Source of the DNA: Paroedura picta
Lineage: Eukaryota; Chordata; Lepidosauria; Squamata; Gekkonidae
Direction: 5' to 3'
NCBI RefSeq assembly: GCF_049243985.1
Contig: NC_135377.1
Span: 32,193,255 to 32,257,254 of the forward strand
DNA length: 64,000 nt
The notes below the pieces were generated by a model. The model did no database searches and was not told the DNA's origin. It was given only the letters and a program-made list of their open reading frames with translations. The translations under genes and the position numbers were made by a program. Numbering within the stretch: position 1 is the first letter of the stretch; the number at the start of each line of letters is the position of its first letter. Positions 24,119 to 35,687 of the stretch are shown here, piece by piece.

Positions 24119-24378
24119 GGCACCTTGGTGTAGTGGTTAAGAGTGCGGACTTCTAATCTGGCGAGCCGGTTTGATTCTGCACTCCCCCATATGCAACCAG
24201 CTGGGTGACCTTGGGCTCGCTACAGCCCTGATAAAGCTGTTCTGACCGAGCATTAATCTCAGGGCTCTCTCAGCCTCACCTACTTCACAGGGTGCCTGCT
24301 GTGGGGAGAGGAAAGGGAAGGTGACTATAAGCCTCTTTGAGACTCCTTCTGGCAAAGAAAAGGGGCATATAATTTATT

Positions 24379-24413
<35 letters not shown>

Positions 24414-24470
24414 GATTTATATACCGCCCTCCCCGAAGGCCCAGGAAGAACCAACTCTTCTTCTTCTTCA
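24119..24470 (+). repeat. tRNA-derived SINE interrupted by an L2 tail
   Basis: The GAGCCAGTTTGGTGTAG-family body runs to GGGGCATATAA at about 24372 and resumes at AGAACCAACTCTTCTTCTTC at 24449. The interruption is a (TTTA)n run plus TATACCGCCCTCCCCGAAGG. Confidence 0.85.
24373..24448 (-). repeat. Very short L2 LINE 3' end inserted in a SINE
   Basis: Reverse complement of an L2 terminus (CGGGGAGGGCGGTATATAAA) with an expanded (TAAA)n tail. Only about 75 bp long, an extreme 5' truncation. Confidence 0.7.
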
Positions 24471-25112
24471 AGACTCTTGTTCACGCAAGGACAACAGCTG
24501 CACATAGGTATCAATGGCTAAAATACAAACGCATAGGAAACCTTGGAGCAGCAGAGTACTGTGACATATTTTCTTCTCTTTTCCCCTTGCTATGAAGGCT
24601 GACTTTCATGCACATTAAACAAACTATGAAGGAGCTCAGCTTGGGAGCTTGAAATCCCTGGCAAAGCCCACAACTGCACCTCCAAAGGCAAAATATTTTC
24701 TGAACGTGTTCTTTAATTATATTTCCCCTAGTGATGATGATGTAATGTGAGCAAAAGAATTGTCAGGCAGCTACAAAATATATGCAGACTGAAAGGCAAC
24801 AGTGTACATGACATCATTATAATAAATTACCAGCACGATAAACCAGCCCACACCAGTCCATGAAATGAATGACAGGGCTCTTATTTTCGTAGCTCCCGGA
24901 CTCATGTCTAATTTACAGCTAATTTTTAAAGAAGGATATTAAACTTCAGCAAGATGTCTGGCTGTCATTCTAGGCATTCTGGTTCCAACATCCAAGTCAA
25001 CAGTAAAAGCAAAAAATTGGGAAAGATCTATGTGCAGTCTCAAAAGTGGAACAGTTACCCTTTTTCAGTTTGCCTTGGGATGTACGTGGAGAAATCTATA
25101 CTGTTGCTGTAT
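24471..25112. other. No gene seen
   Basis: Unique-looking sequence between the SINE and the short BovB end. Confidence 0.45.
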
Positions 25113-25121
25113 GTTTTGTTT

Positions 25122-25310
25122 CTTATTGTTGTTGTTAGATGCGAAGTCGTGTCCGACCCATCGCAACCTCATGGACAATGATCCTCCAGGCCTTCCTGTC
25201 CTCTACCATTCCCCAGAGTCCATTTAAATTTGCACCTACTGCTTCAGTGACTCCATCCAGCCACCTCATTCTCTGTCGTCCCCTTCTTCTTTTGCCCTCA
25301 ATCGCTCCCA
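25122..25310 (-). mobile_element. Very short BovB 3' end with 9-bp target duplication
   Basis: About 189 bp of the BovB 3' end in reverse orientation, from a TTGTTGTTG tail to the CTCAATCGCTCCCA region. It is flanked by GTTTTGTTT at 25113-25121 and 25311-25319. A severely 5'-truncated insertion. Confidence 0.88.
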
Positions 25311-25646
25311 GTTTTGTTTGTTAGATTTTGAATAAAGATTAATTTTTAAAAATTGCTATATGTTTTAGTGTAGTTGTTAAGTGTGTTTTTCCCCCAAGAA
25401 CAGCATGCTGACAGAGCTAATTTGGGAATCTAATTTTGGCATTGTCACTGTTTCAGTGATATGGTGACAGTCCATGCACTATGCTATATGTTAGCATAGA
25501 ACTTTGTGAACCAGAACCAGATGATTAGGTTAATAGATAAGACTGTTAGAATATGCAAGATATGCAAGTTCTGTAATGTGCATAATTTAACAGATATATA
25601 AAGAATGTCCTACTTCTTGGTATTTTTAAAATAATTTCCTCCTACT

Positions 25647-25819
25647 TCCTACTCCTTTGAGTATGCTTCCTCCCTTTTCACCTTCAGATGAAGAACAGTT
25701 AGACAGACTACTCGGACTCTTTTTTTTTTTTACTCTTTACTCTTACAGAGTTGTTTCAAGGCTCCATGAAGCTACTTATTTTTTGCTTGACTTCCTTGCA
25801 TATTTAAAGTCTGCCAACA
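25647..25819 (+). repeat. LTR-like fossil fragment, pair of 14509-14678
   Basis: It shares the ordered motifs listed for 14509-14678. About 40 bp to its left is a TATATAAAG box, consistent with an LTR promoter. No internal retroviral-type gene is seen beside it, so it would be a solo LTR or remnant. Confidence 0.35.
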
Positions 25820-26412
25820 AAGACAACTGTCCGAACGAATTCAGAAACGCTGATGAATCAGGGAGTACTGGCCATATTGAAGTAATGTGTTTTTCTTCAC
25901 ACACAAAAATCTGGATTTCCTAAAGGAAATTAGCTTTTTAAAATTGATCTACCTTTGGTAAAGCAAAGAAGATCTTTGTAAGTATTTTCTCAGATTGGCT
26001 GCTCCAGCCATTATGGCTGACCCAGAGACAGAAATGAAACTTGTGGAATCCAGTTGGTTGGGATAATTTGAACGGAATGTGGATGTGTGTCAGTATTATG
26101 ATTGTGTGTCCAGTTTACGTAAAAAGCCCCCAAGACTTATCTAAGGGGGCCATTGCTGCTGCGGGGGAGGAACGGCGAAAGGGACCTGGCTGGTTGGAGA
26201 GATTGCCCAGCCCTGGCATCCTCTGAGCAGTGTGTGTGTTGGCATGGCAACAGGGGGTGTGGCTGAACTGGGCGTCAGTTAAACGGATGGCCTGATATTC
26301 TTTGGCCTCTTTCCCCCCTTCAGGGCACCCAAAGACACAAAATCCACCATCCCTCCCTGTTTATGAATTGTTTGACTTTTTGTTACATGTTGGGTTATAT
26401 TATTGATTAATT

Positions 26413-26842
26413 GTCACAGCCTGTGGAAGTGGAGCATGGGAAGGATCAATTTTGGTGAGGCCAAGCTTGCGCGCTGTACTCCCCTAGATTTGGGGGGCCC
26501 CTTAAGGGGCTGTGTGGATGCAGAGCCTGATTGAAGGCTCCAGGGGGCAGGAGAACCCAACAGAGGCTGGTGCCTAGAGGGGTCACTCCATGGTGCCTCC
26601 CCCACTTTTTCAGCCTGCCAATATGTCCGGGTTTTGGGGCTGGATAGCCAAGGCAACCCGTTGAGGGGCAGGCTGTGGTGGGCTTCCTTGTGGTAGGGTA
26701 ACCACAAGATGGCATGATTCTCTTCCCATGCTTGCCACGCTCAATGTTGAATAAAGGCTGTGGCCAAATATTTTATGCCAAATTATGGTTGTCAGTGTCC
26801 TCATTGGGCGGTCAATATCCCCCTGCAAGGCAATTGGCAGTA
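26413..26842 (+). repeat. Possible solo LTR fossil
   Basis: It begins TGTCACAGCCTGTGG, has a GC-rich middle and an AATAAAGGCTGTGG polyadenylation-like motif about 90 bp before the end near TCCCCCTGCA. This TGTCACA…CA layout is common in Gypsy-type LTRs. No target duplication was confirmed and no internal genes are present. Confidence 0.3.
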
Positions 26843-27326
26843 GCATCATTTTGTGGATGGGATGTACCTTTCTATCTATCTTGAAATGACAAGATAGTGC
26901 TAGAGGGCAAGCTGTTATTGCAAATCTTGTGCAGAAAAGTTGGTTGAGTATGCTGGTCTCTATTTTTAGTTTTTTTCTTTTTCAACAACAACAAAAAATT
27001 ATTAAAGCAAGCTGAAAACTAAAACACATCCTCGATGAAATTTAAACAGGAGACAAAACAATTCAAGCATATAGTTAGCAAATCAATTTTGAAAAACAGG
27101 ATATGGTCTTAACAAAATTCTGAATTTTTCAGATTTAGGATACCACCTAAGTTTCATATCCTAAATGGTCTGGAATCATCAGCTTTATAACTTACACCTT
27201 TTAAGATAGCTTCAAGTAGGTGGCTGTGTTGGTCTGAAGCAGCAGAACAAATTTTGAGTCCAATGGTATCTTTAAGACCAACAAATTGTATTCCAGTTAT
27301 AAATTTCCATCACTGTACACTTCATC

Positions 27327-27600
27327 AGAAGAAGTGTTGGTTCTTATATGCCACTTTTCTCTACCTGAAGGAGCCTCAAAGCAGCTTACGTTCACCTTCT
27401 CTTTCCTCTCCCCACAACAGATAACCTGTGAGGTAGGTGAGGCTGAGAGAGTCCTGATATTATTGCTCGGTCAGAACAGCTTTATCAGTGCTGTGGCAAT
27501 CCCAAGGCCACCTAGCTGGTTGGATGTGGGGGAGCGTGGAATCAAACCCAGCTCAAAAGATTATAAGTCCATACTCCTAACCACTACACCAAGCTGGCTC
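27327..27600 (-). repeat. tRNA-derived SINE (GAGCCAGTTTGGTGTAG family)
   Basis: The minus strand runs from GAGCCAGCTTGGTGTAGTGG to ATATAAGAACCAACACTTCT. It is inserted in the left half of the composite palindrome. Confidence 0.88.
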
Positions 27601-27739
27601 AGACAATGAAATTGAAATAACCAGACGACATATATAAGGTGAAAGTCAGTCATGGATTAGTATACAGCATAATGAAGATGTTTACTCAGTGATGCGTTAT
27701 GGGGTAGTGCTATTATACTGCCATTGTTATAGACTGGAA

Positions 27740-27913
27740 CTATGACACTGATTAACTGGAGTTCGGGTTTTTATCCATTAGAATGTTTTATCTTGTTTTA
27801 GATTGTTATGATTTTTTTACCTATTATATGTAAACCGCCATGAGCCAGCATAGCTGGGAGTGGTATATAAATACAATAAATAAATAAATAAATAAACAAA
27901 CAAACAAATAAAT
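27740..27913 (+). repeat. L2-type LINE 3' end
   Basis: TGTAAACCGCCATGAGCC and GGGAGTGGTATATAAATAC followed by (AATA)n and (AAC)n runs. Confidence 0.75.
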
Positions 27914-28205
27914 ATACTGGCCTTTGTTATTCCCTTAAAGACTGTATCTGCTAAACATCTTCATTATGCTAATCCATGACTGATTTTCTTCTTATCGATT
28001 GATGAAGTATGCTATGCACATGAAAGCTTTGTTGGCCTTAAAAGTGCCAAAGGACTAAGAAGAGTTTCAGAGTATAAGCTTACAAGAATCAAAGCTCCTT
28101 TCGAAGTGCTACAGGACTCAAATCTATCTGTTACAATGCAGACCAAATAGCTAGCCTCTGAAACTACCTTTTAGGATAATATAAGATCAGCTGTTTTGGT
28201 TTTGA

Positions 28206-28270
28206 AATTATAGAGTGCTAAAAGAGGTCCTTGAGGCCACCTAGTCTGACTCCCTGATCAGTGAAAGAAA
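28206..28270 (-). repeat. CR1 3' end fragment
   Basis: AGAGGTCCTTGAGGCCACCT and AGTCTGACTCCCTGATCAGT match, with changes, the complement of the CR1 terminus at 35600-35690. Confidence 0.55.
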
Positions 28271-31200
28271 TCAACAAGTTTTGTTAAGAAAACATTTTGG
28301 AAAACATGGAGAGAAATGAGATTTTCTGTGACAATGTTTTGTAAAGATGCTTAAACATTCAGCTATATATCCATTGTACCAGTTTATTGATGGGGACTGC
28401 ATTGTCAATGAAACCAATAATTGCTCAAGTAGCATTTCCTTGCTTTGGGCATTTAAATATTCTAAAGGAAGGGTTCCCCTTTGCAATGCATTCAGAATTT
28501 CTTTGACTTTGGTGACGACAACGACTTGCTTCAGGTGTCCCTCCCCTAGATATAATTATCATATGTCAAAAAGTTAATACTGCAGATACAGAAAGCTGTG
28601 TGCTTAGCAATTCAAGAAGTAGAACAGCAACATTTCCTTCGAAATTTTTGATTATAGGTCTTGTACATTTCAGGCAAAGCCTGTTTGAAAACTAACAGGG
28701 ATGATTCCCACCCCCCAGGTACTAGGTGCCAACACGTTCCCCATCTGGCTTACTTCTAACTTTAATAATATCATAGCTTAATTGCATAACATTCTTGCCA
28801 AGTTTTTTTCTTGTGTCAGTTTACACACAATAAAAGTAGAAGTAGAATAACTAGGATGGTTTATGAAATGCAGCTACTGTCCTATATTTTAAGTAAACTT
28901 GTGCCAAAAGGAAAACTCACGCAGAGCCAGGAAGTCTGTATGAAATCATTTACCACTCTGCAAAAATATGTACGGGAAAGAAATTAAGTTCTGAACTTTC
29001 ACTAATCTGTAATGTGGCTCCCTAGAATAACAAGTTTATTGTTCATGGGCCAGCACTAGAATGTAATTAATTCCAATTTATAAAATATGCTTTGATCATA
29101 ATTGTTACATCTTTGAATGATTCATAAAACATTCCAAAGCAAGTAGCTCCTCCCCCCCAAGTGAAATTTTAGGTGGGCAAGCTATATGTCATATGTATAA
29201 AAGGGGAGATGGTGTCACCTACAAGTTAATGTGGTATGACTTTGCATGTGTGAGCACCAAGGGCCATAAATCTTCAATAGTTCAAATCAGTCATTCCAGT
29301 GCTGTATCATTGATGAACTTCAGATCTCCAAAGGGTTATAGCCAGAAAGCCTGGTTTTAATCCACCCTTATGAGGCAAGGGGGAAAAAATGGATTGAACT
29401 AAAGATGATGAGATCAGCCCTTAAGTGCTTTCATGTACCATGTAACATAAAATATTCCAACTATTGTGGTTTTTAAAATATAAATTCAATGTGTCGGTTT
29501 TGCTTTGAAAATAACCTAGGAGCTTCTTGTAGTTCTGGTAGCTAAAGATAAAATGCTAACACAACAGCAGTAGAAGAAGAAGAAAAAATATATTTTATAC
29601 CCCAGTTTTAGGCATGTTTACATACAACTAAATCTTAATGAAATTAGCTTCCACGTATATGTGTAGGTTTAGATACACAGTCTTAAATAAAGCTTAACCA
29701 AAGCATGGGCCCCCCAACTAGCTATGGAGGCAGTTTAGTTAGGGAAAAGAATGAGGTATTTTAATTGAGAGTACAAGATATAAATGTTGCTATCAGAATA
29801 AATAATTTTGTAAAGCCTCAGCTATATATGTATTATATTAATATGATAGTTTTTCTTTGCTGACAGCAGTACAAATTCTGCATATGGACAACATGAATCC
29901 TAAAAGCTCTTGATAATCTCGCCAAGAGGCTTCCTTGCATATGTTGAGCAGCATCAATGACCCTAGGGAGCCTTGCAGAAAGGCATTGTCAGTCTCCATG
30001 GGGTCAAGCTGGGACACCATCTGAGTGCAAAGAAGGATAAAAGCATGGGAGAGCCAGTCTAGGCATGACAATCAGAGTTTGGGGCAAATGGTGTGATCCA
30101 TAGTATCCAGATCAACAAAAAAGGTATTGCTATAGTCTATATCCAAACCGAGATCTTTCACAAGCATTTTAAGCCACATCTGACCCATAACCAGGTCAAC
30201 AAAAAGAATCAAGGAGTTATGTTTAGTGAATCTGTCAATAATGACTCTTTAGCCATCTCTTAGCAGGGTTCCCCAATCATTTGTAAACAATGCATCAGAA
30301 TCTCATGACAAGCAGGAAGAGGGTATGTCATTGTGCTAAAATGTTCTGATTCACATTGAGCTGGGAAAATCCCAGAACTATGTATGTGGAGAGGAGGGGA
30401 ATTAAGAGTGCAAACTTTATGAGCCCCCCAAAGTCAGTATCTTCCTCATTTTGTTCTTCTATAAAAATAAAATAACAGCTGTCACACTTCTTGGCTCCAT
30501 AGATTAAACCTCAGGGCTTCAGCAAATGCTTGAAGTCTCACTTTAATGCACTGCTACACTTGAAATCATAGTAACTGCCCCCCTTTAACAAGCATATGCA
30601 ATGTTATTTCCTTTGTTTAAGCGTTATTCTGGATTCCAAAAGAGCATCCTTCCTACCTTTCCTAAGCACTGTGCTAACTACAAAAGGGCTAATTTTATCG
30701 TTATTGGGTTTACAGTCAGGATAGCCTTTCCTACGGAATTACGAAAGAAAATTATGGTAAGTCTTGACATGGCTCCCATGTCAACACTTTAAGTATAACC
30801 TCACCTGAAAGAGATTGGCAAATAAAACTGTTGAGAATACTTATTTAAAATAAAAAAGAACCACTGAATGGCATGAAAAGCAACTATCAACTAGCTGCTT
30901 TGACTGAAAGACAGAATTCTGCCTTGCGTGTACTCTAACGTTAGTGTGGCCAAGATAGCTAGTGCTTGTGACAGGATTGAACTCATGCCTAAAACAGTTT
31001 GCATCTCTAATTGCAGGAGATGGTTATCAAACGCTCAAACAAATAACAACTCTGAAATGTTGTCGGTGGAAACTAAGTAGTCTTTGATAATTGCAGCCCA
31101 CAAATATTTATGTCCTTTTAAAAGTAATTGCTCATTAGCAACAATTGCATAAAGCCACATATTTAAATAAATGTGCAGGCCTGCACATTGAAGTGCTCTG

Positions 31201-32531
31201 AACTTGTCATTTATGGTATGTTGATTAGAGCTGGGCTGAAGTGCCATTCACAAAAATAGTGCTGTGAAATTGAGGGGGGCATAAAATCTCCCCTTCAAAT
31301 GCCAAACATTGTTTTTCAAATCTCTTCCATGGCTGCTCCTGGTGAGAATGACCTATTTTGTCTGCAATACAGGGAGGTGCCTTAGCTTCCTGCACTGTTA
31401 TGGAGAGTTGTAGCTCGACATGAGAAACTAGGTAAATGTCTATGTGTTATATAAGGCACTGTGAATGTTGAGCAGCCTAAGCAACGCTGGGGTGTGACCA
31501 CATCTTCTAGAGTTGTGCTGCAACCTTGTAGCATACCACAGAAATCAAGGCCATCCCAACACTGCTTAGGAAACTATGCAGTACTTCTAAAGAGAGCAAG
31601 CATTGCCCAGTTGTCTAGGCAACCAAGGGTAGCAAGGCAGCAGAATAGCAAGGGAAGAGAGATGTATTCCCCTTGTCTAGGCAAAGCAAGAATGCCTTTC
31701 CTTCTTCCTAGTGGCTAGACCAGTTTTGTCAGAATCAATTAAAGGGGACAGGGCACCTTCAGAACCTATTAATCAGGCTGTGAAGATACAGAAAGCTGGA
31801 AACAGCTAACAAAATAATTTGGAGATAGTGCCTATATCATTTTTTGTTTGTGCAATTTTTTAATTGGCTAGCAATGGCTACTGAGGGAATCCATAGCTTA
31901 AAGCTACAGGCACTCCTTTTATCATTTTTGAGTGTTTTATCCCCTCCCTCCCAAATGTATTTTTTTAATTTCACATTTTTTTTGCCAAACCTGGGTCCCT
32001 ATTCAGGTTTGCCTTGCTTGTTCACGCCTCCAGTCACTAGATTTAAGTATTCAACTTTGCTATTAGTATATAGATAGCAGTAATAGTAACTCATGTCACA
32101 TTCAGTGAGAGAAAGTGAGAGGGAGCCTTCACTCAATCTACATTACCTAGATCACTGGTTTTTCACCAATAGTTTTGTTGTTTTATGGAATTATCTGCTA
32201 TTAACATTCATCTGTAGATAGCCGGGGCATTATTCTCTCTCTCTCTCTTTCTCACTCTCTCGTGTACACACACACACATACACGCACAAGCTCACGCACA
32301 CATCAGTAACAGTGGGACAGCAAAGCAAGTTCACTCAGTAATAAAGATTTCATTGCAGCTCTAGCATGTTTAGTGATCCTCCCCACGTCCCAAATTTTCC
32401 ATGCCTTTTTGCCCAGTCATCTTCCACTCCCACCTGTATGGCCACCAGTATACTTGTGGCATTCAATGCAGTAACCCTCTGGATATCAGGAAAAGGAGCC
32501 AGAAACAAGAGAAGGGTGCTTTGTCCTCCAT
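28271..32531. other. No gene seen; unique AT-rich sequence
   Basis: About 4.3 kb with only short frames, none with recognisable protein similarity. A CT/CA microsatellite lies at 32232-32296. Confidence 0.5.
32232..32296. repeat. (CT)n-(CA)n microsatellite
   Basis: Interrupted CT repeats followed by CA repeats. Confidence 0.9.
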
Positions 32532-32802
32532 GAAGAAGAAGAGTTGGTTCTTATATGCCACTTTTCTCTACCTGAAGGAGGCTCAAAGCGGCTTACAGTT
32601 GACTTTTCTCTCCCCACAACAGACACCCTGTGAGGTGAGTGAGACTGAGAGAGCCCTGATATCACTGCTTGGTCAGAACAGCTTTATTAGTACTGTGGCG
32701 AGCCCAAGATCACCCAGCTCGCTGCATGTGGGGGAGTGCAGAATCGAACCTGGCATGCCAGATTAGATGTCCAAACTACTAACCACTACACCAAACTGGC
32801 AC
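32532..32802 (-). repeat. tRNA-derived SINE (GAGCCAGTTTGGTGTAG family)
   Basis: The minus strand ends with GAAAAGTGGCATATAAGAAC and CAACTCTTCTTC. The head is GTGCCAGTTTGGTGTAGTGG. Confidence 0.9.
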
Positions 32803-32814
32803 CATGCAGGTCTT

Positions 32815-32935
32815 CCTTTTGATGAATTGGGTTGGCATTGCATGAAACAAGATGATAGACTAGATGGACTATTATCTGGGTCCAGCATGGATGCTGATAT
32901 AGTTTCAATAAAGCTTGAGAATAATGCCTATCTAT
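32815..32935 (+). repeat. Old CR1/L3-like 3' fragment
   Basis: GATGATAGACTAGATGGACT and TCTGGGTCCAGCATGGATGC resemble the end of an ancient CR1-group LINE. Confidence 0.4.
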
Positions 32936-33957
32936 TGTAAAGCTCTACTGAGGTTTTATAGCACTGAATGACCAGCCTAGAGTGGGTATTAATTTAAGAA
33001 TAAATTGATGCTTAAAGCACTTTACATATTCTTCTCATTTAGAGCTTAGGCAAGAGCAACTTAAGAATATGTTGCTTAAAAATGATTAGAATTCAGTTTT
33101 AATGGAAGCCAACCACAGACCCTTTAAACTAATACTCCCCCATTTTCACTAAGAGATTTAGAATGTGAGGTGAAGTATGAATCTAATTGGAAAAAATCAT
33201 ATGGTAACATGGATTAGTTCCTGTCTTGACATAGTTGTATAGAAATATTTGCAATAATTAAAATGCCTTGACTTCACAGTGCTTAAAACTTAAAACAGAG
33301 ATGTCAGACTTCTTAATCTATCTGCAGAAGAGACAAGGACATGTCAGTATCACTTGTAATTACTATAAAGACAATAATTAACTATGAAGTATTATTGAAG
33401 AATGGAAATGCAACGCTGGCTGAAACAAAGCATACTAAATCCTTTTTTAATTTGCAAAGGTGTAGCTCTGACTGATATTTTCTGTACTCAAGATTCCCCC
33501 CCTTTTTTTTTTCTTAACTGAACAAGCCAATAGAAGGTCATATAAGAATGGTGGATTGCCTGTTATCCTCAGTGGTGGCTTTGTGTTCCATTTTGAAGAA
33601 AATAAGCAGGTTAGAATTTTTAGTTCAAAGCAGCAGCAGTTCTATCAATGAAAAGCAAGAGGGCAAAGTGAGATACCTACGAACAGGTCAGGGACTGGCA
33701 TATTAGCATTAGGGTCTGGACTGTGCAATTTATGCCAAGCTTTACCTTGGCCATTTTTTCTAGCCAGTGTAAACCTGGAAGCTGACCTAAACAATAACAT
33801 TGAGATTTTATGGGCAGATCTGGCAATGCTTAGGTTGGTACTTGTATAATTCTGCTTTGCATGTATAATATGGTACAGAAGACAATCCTTTTCTTCTAGA
33901 AAGGGAAGATGGCATGCATAGACTCCAATAAAAATTTTTCCATATACATACAGCGGA
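32936..33957. other. No gene seen
   Basis: Unique-looking sequence with a pyrimidine-rich run at about 33495-33520. Confidence 0.45.
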
Positions 33958-34187
33958 GTCCTTGCTAGCTCTTCCTGCTGCCACTGCAAGAACATCTGCT
34001 GAGGCTCGCAGAGGCCTCAGTGAGTCTTTTTGGGTGGCAGGGAGAGGTGCGGAGTCCCCACCAGCACTTCCTCCCCCCCACCCCAAGAATGCCCACTGAA
34101 GCTTCTCCAGGCCTCAGCTGGCCTCCCCAGGGTGGGACCTCTAGCGCCCATTGTATTTAGAAATAACAATGGGCTTTTTTGCTAGCA
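33958..34187 (+). mobile_element. GC-rich Helitron-like element (tentative)
   Basis: The right end has the hairpin GCCCATTGT / ACAATGGGC followed by TTTTTTG and CTAGC, one base off the Helitron CTAGT end. The body is GC-rich against an AT-rich flank. The left limit is a guess. Confidence 0.4.
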
Positions 34188-35485
34188 AAGCTATAATTTG
34201 GGATTCTCTATGAAGTTGAGTGGCACAAGGTCCATACTGGACACAATGCCCAATCAGCATATGTGTGGTGTTCGCCCACCCACTTTCCTTTTCTTATGGG
34301 CATCCATATATTTTCCTCAGCAAGATTAAAATAGACTTTGGAAGTAGCATAGCTCAGCAAGCGAACACAGACAATGGAGCCTTTCTTGTGAACTCACGCA
34401 CCATTCTGCTTAAATAGAAAACAGTCCCAGAGGCTATGTTTTGGGGTGGGAGTATTTTAAAAAGTAGTCCTACAGAGAAGCCTCACTTTGTGTGGGACCC
34501 ATTGGAGTTTTTGAGCAATGAAGAGGATGAGAAATGCCATATGGTGAATATCAAATAGAGGTTTGCTATGCTATAAATCAAATATGAAGTTTGTTGTCAT
34601 TGCTAGAAATATGCAATGGCTTTTCAAAAGGGTCAGAGGCTGCTGTTTGTTTTGTTTCTCTGCAAGCCTGAACCACCAAGTCATTTTTCAGTCTCTTATT
34701 CAAAAATACAAAAAGAAGCTCTAACACAAAATATTTGATGGATATCTTATCACTTTTCTATAATGTTTGCAAAATTCTGTGTAATTCTAGGAGTTTGGTT
34801 TCATAACTCATTCAAATGCTTTCAATTAGGCAAGAACCCTCAGCAGAGGCAGTCGTTTCACTGACAATTCTTGTACAAGCTCTGCCAAGTCTAAGGAATA
34901 GAGTGGTAGATTACCACTAAGGATGGGTATGATCTGGCTCATGAACTATCAAAAAGCCAAAAAATGTTGCAAGAATCCAATTATCATGTGAGATTATGTG
35001 AAAACCAATTCTGTTAGTGTGTAAGGTGCTCCTGGACTCTTGCTATTAGCAGATCTGAAGAACTGACTCCTTGGATGGCGCTATTTAAGGCTTACTTTTT
35101 TCAGCCATGGCTGCATCACCCACAGCAAGGATTCTCTTCCCATTCCCTCCCTTTTCTTACTCACTCCTTTCCTGAAAAGAAACGATCACCACAATGAGCT
35201 GACATAAAACTGACCCAGCTGCTCACAGGCCCACATTGTAGTTCTGGAGGCCAAATCTCAACACATGGGCCTGTTCTAGCCCATTATGTTCAATTCCATG
35301 ATCTATTTCCAGTTTTTCATACAGTTCAGCTGCTCAGGTGTAGACTAAGGTATGAGGGACAAAAAGGACAAACTGGCAATGAAGAGAGGAGCATTTACCC
35401 CTTCCACTGGCACTAACAATGTCTAGCAAACTAATCTTCACTTAGATTGTCCATACTTCAGTAGTGTAACAGGGTGTCTGTGGTT
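34188..35485. other. No gene seen
   Basis: Unique-looking sequence with no supported feature. Confidence 0.45.
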
Positions 35486-35687
35486 ATTTTCACAGTCAGA
35501 GTAGTTCAGCAGTGGAATAGGCTGCCTAAGGAGGTGGTGAGCTCCCCCTCACTGGTAGTCTTCAAGCAAAGGCTTGATAGACATTTTTCTTGGATGCTTT
35601 AGGATGGTTAGGGCTGATCCTGCGTTGAGCAGGGGGTTGGACTAGATGGCCTGTGTGGCCCCTTCCAACTCTATGATTCTATGATTC
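35486..35687 (+). repeat. CR1 LINE 3' end
   Basis: CACAGTCAGAGTAGTTCAGC through GGGGGTTGGACTAGATGGCC to the octamer-repeat end ATTCTATGATT. Strong similarity to the copy at 63448-63885. Confidence 0.92.

Larger units (their letters stand above)
27208..28062. repeat. Large composite palindrome with nested SINE and L2 tail
   Basis: Outer arms: 27208-27325 (GTTGGTCTGAAGCAGC, TTTAAGACCAACAAA) against 27993-28060 (CTTTGTTGGCCTTAAAAGTG). Inner arms: 27641-27685 against 27951-27987, containing AGTCAGTCATGGATTAG and its complement. A SINE (27327-27600) and an L2 3' end (about 27740-27913) sit inside. Confidence 0.6.
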
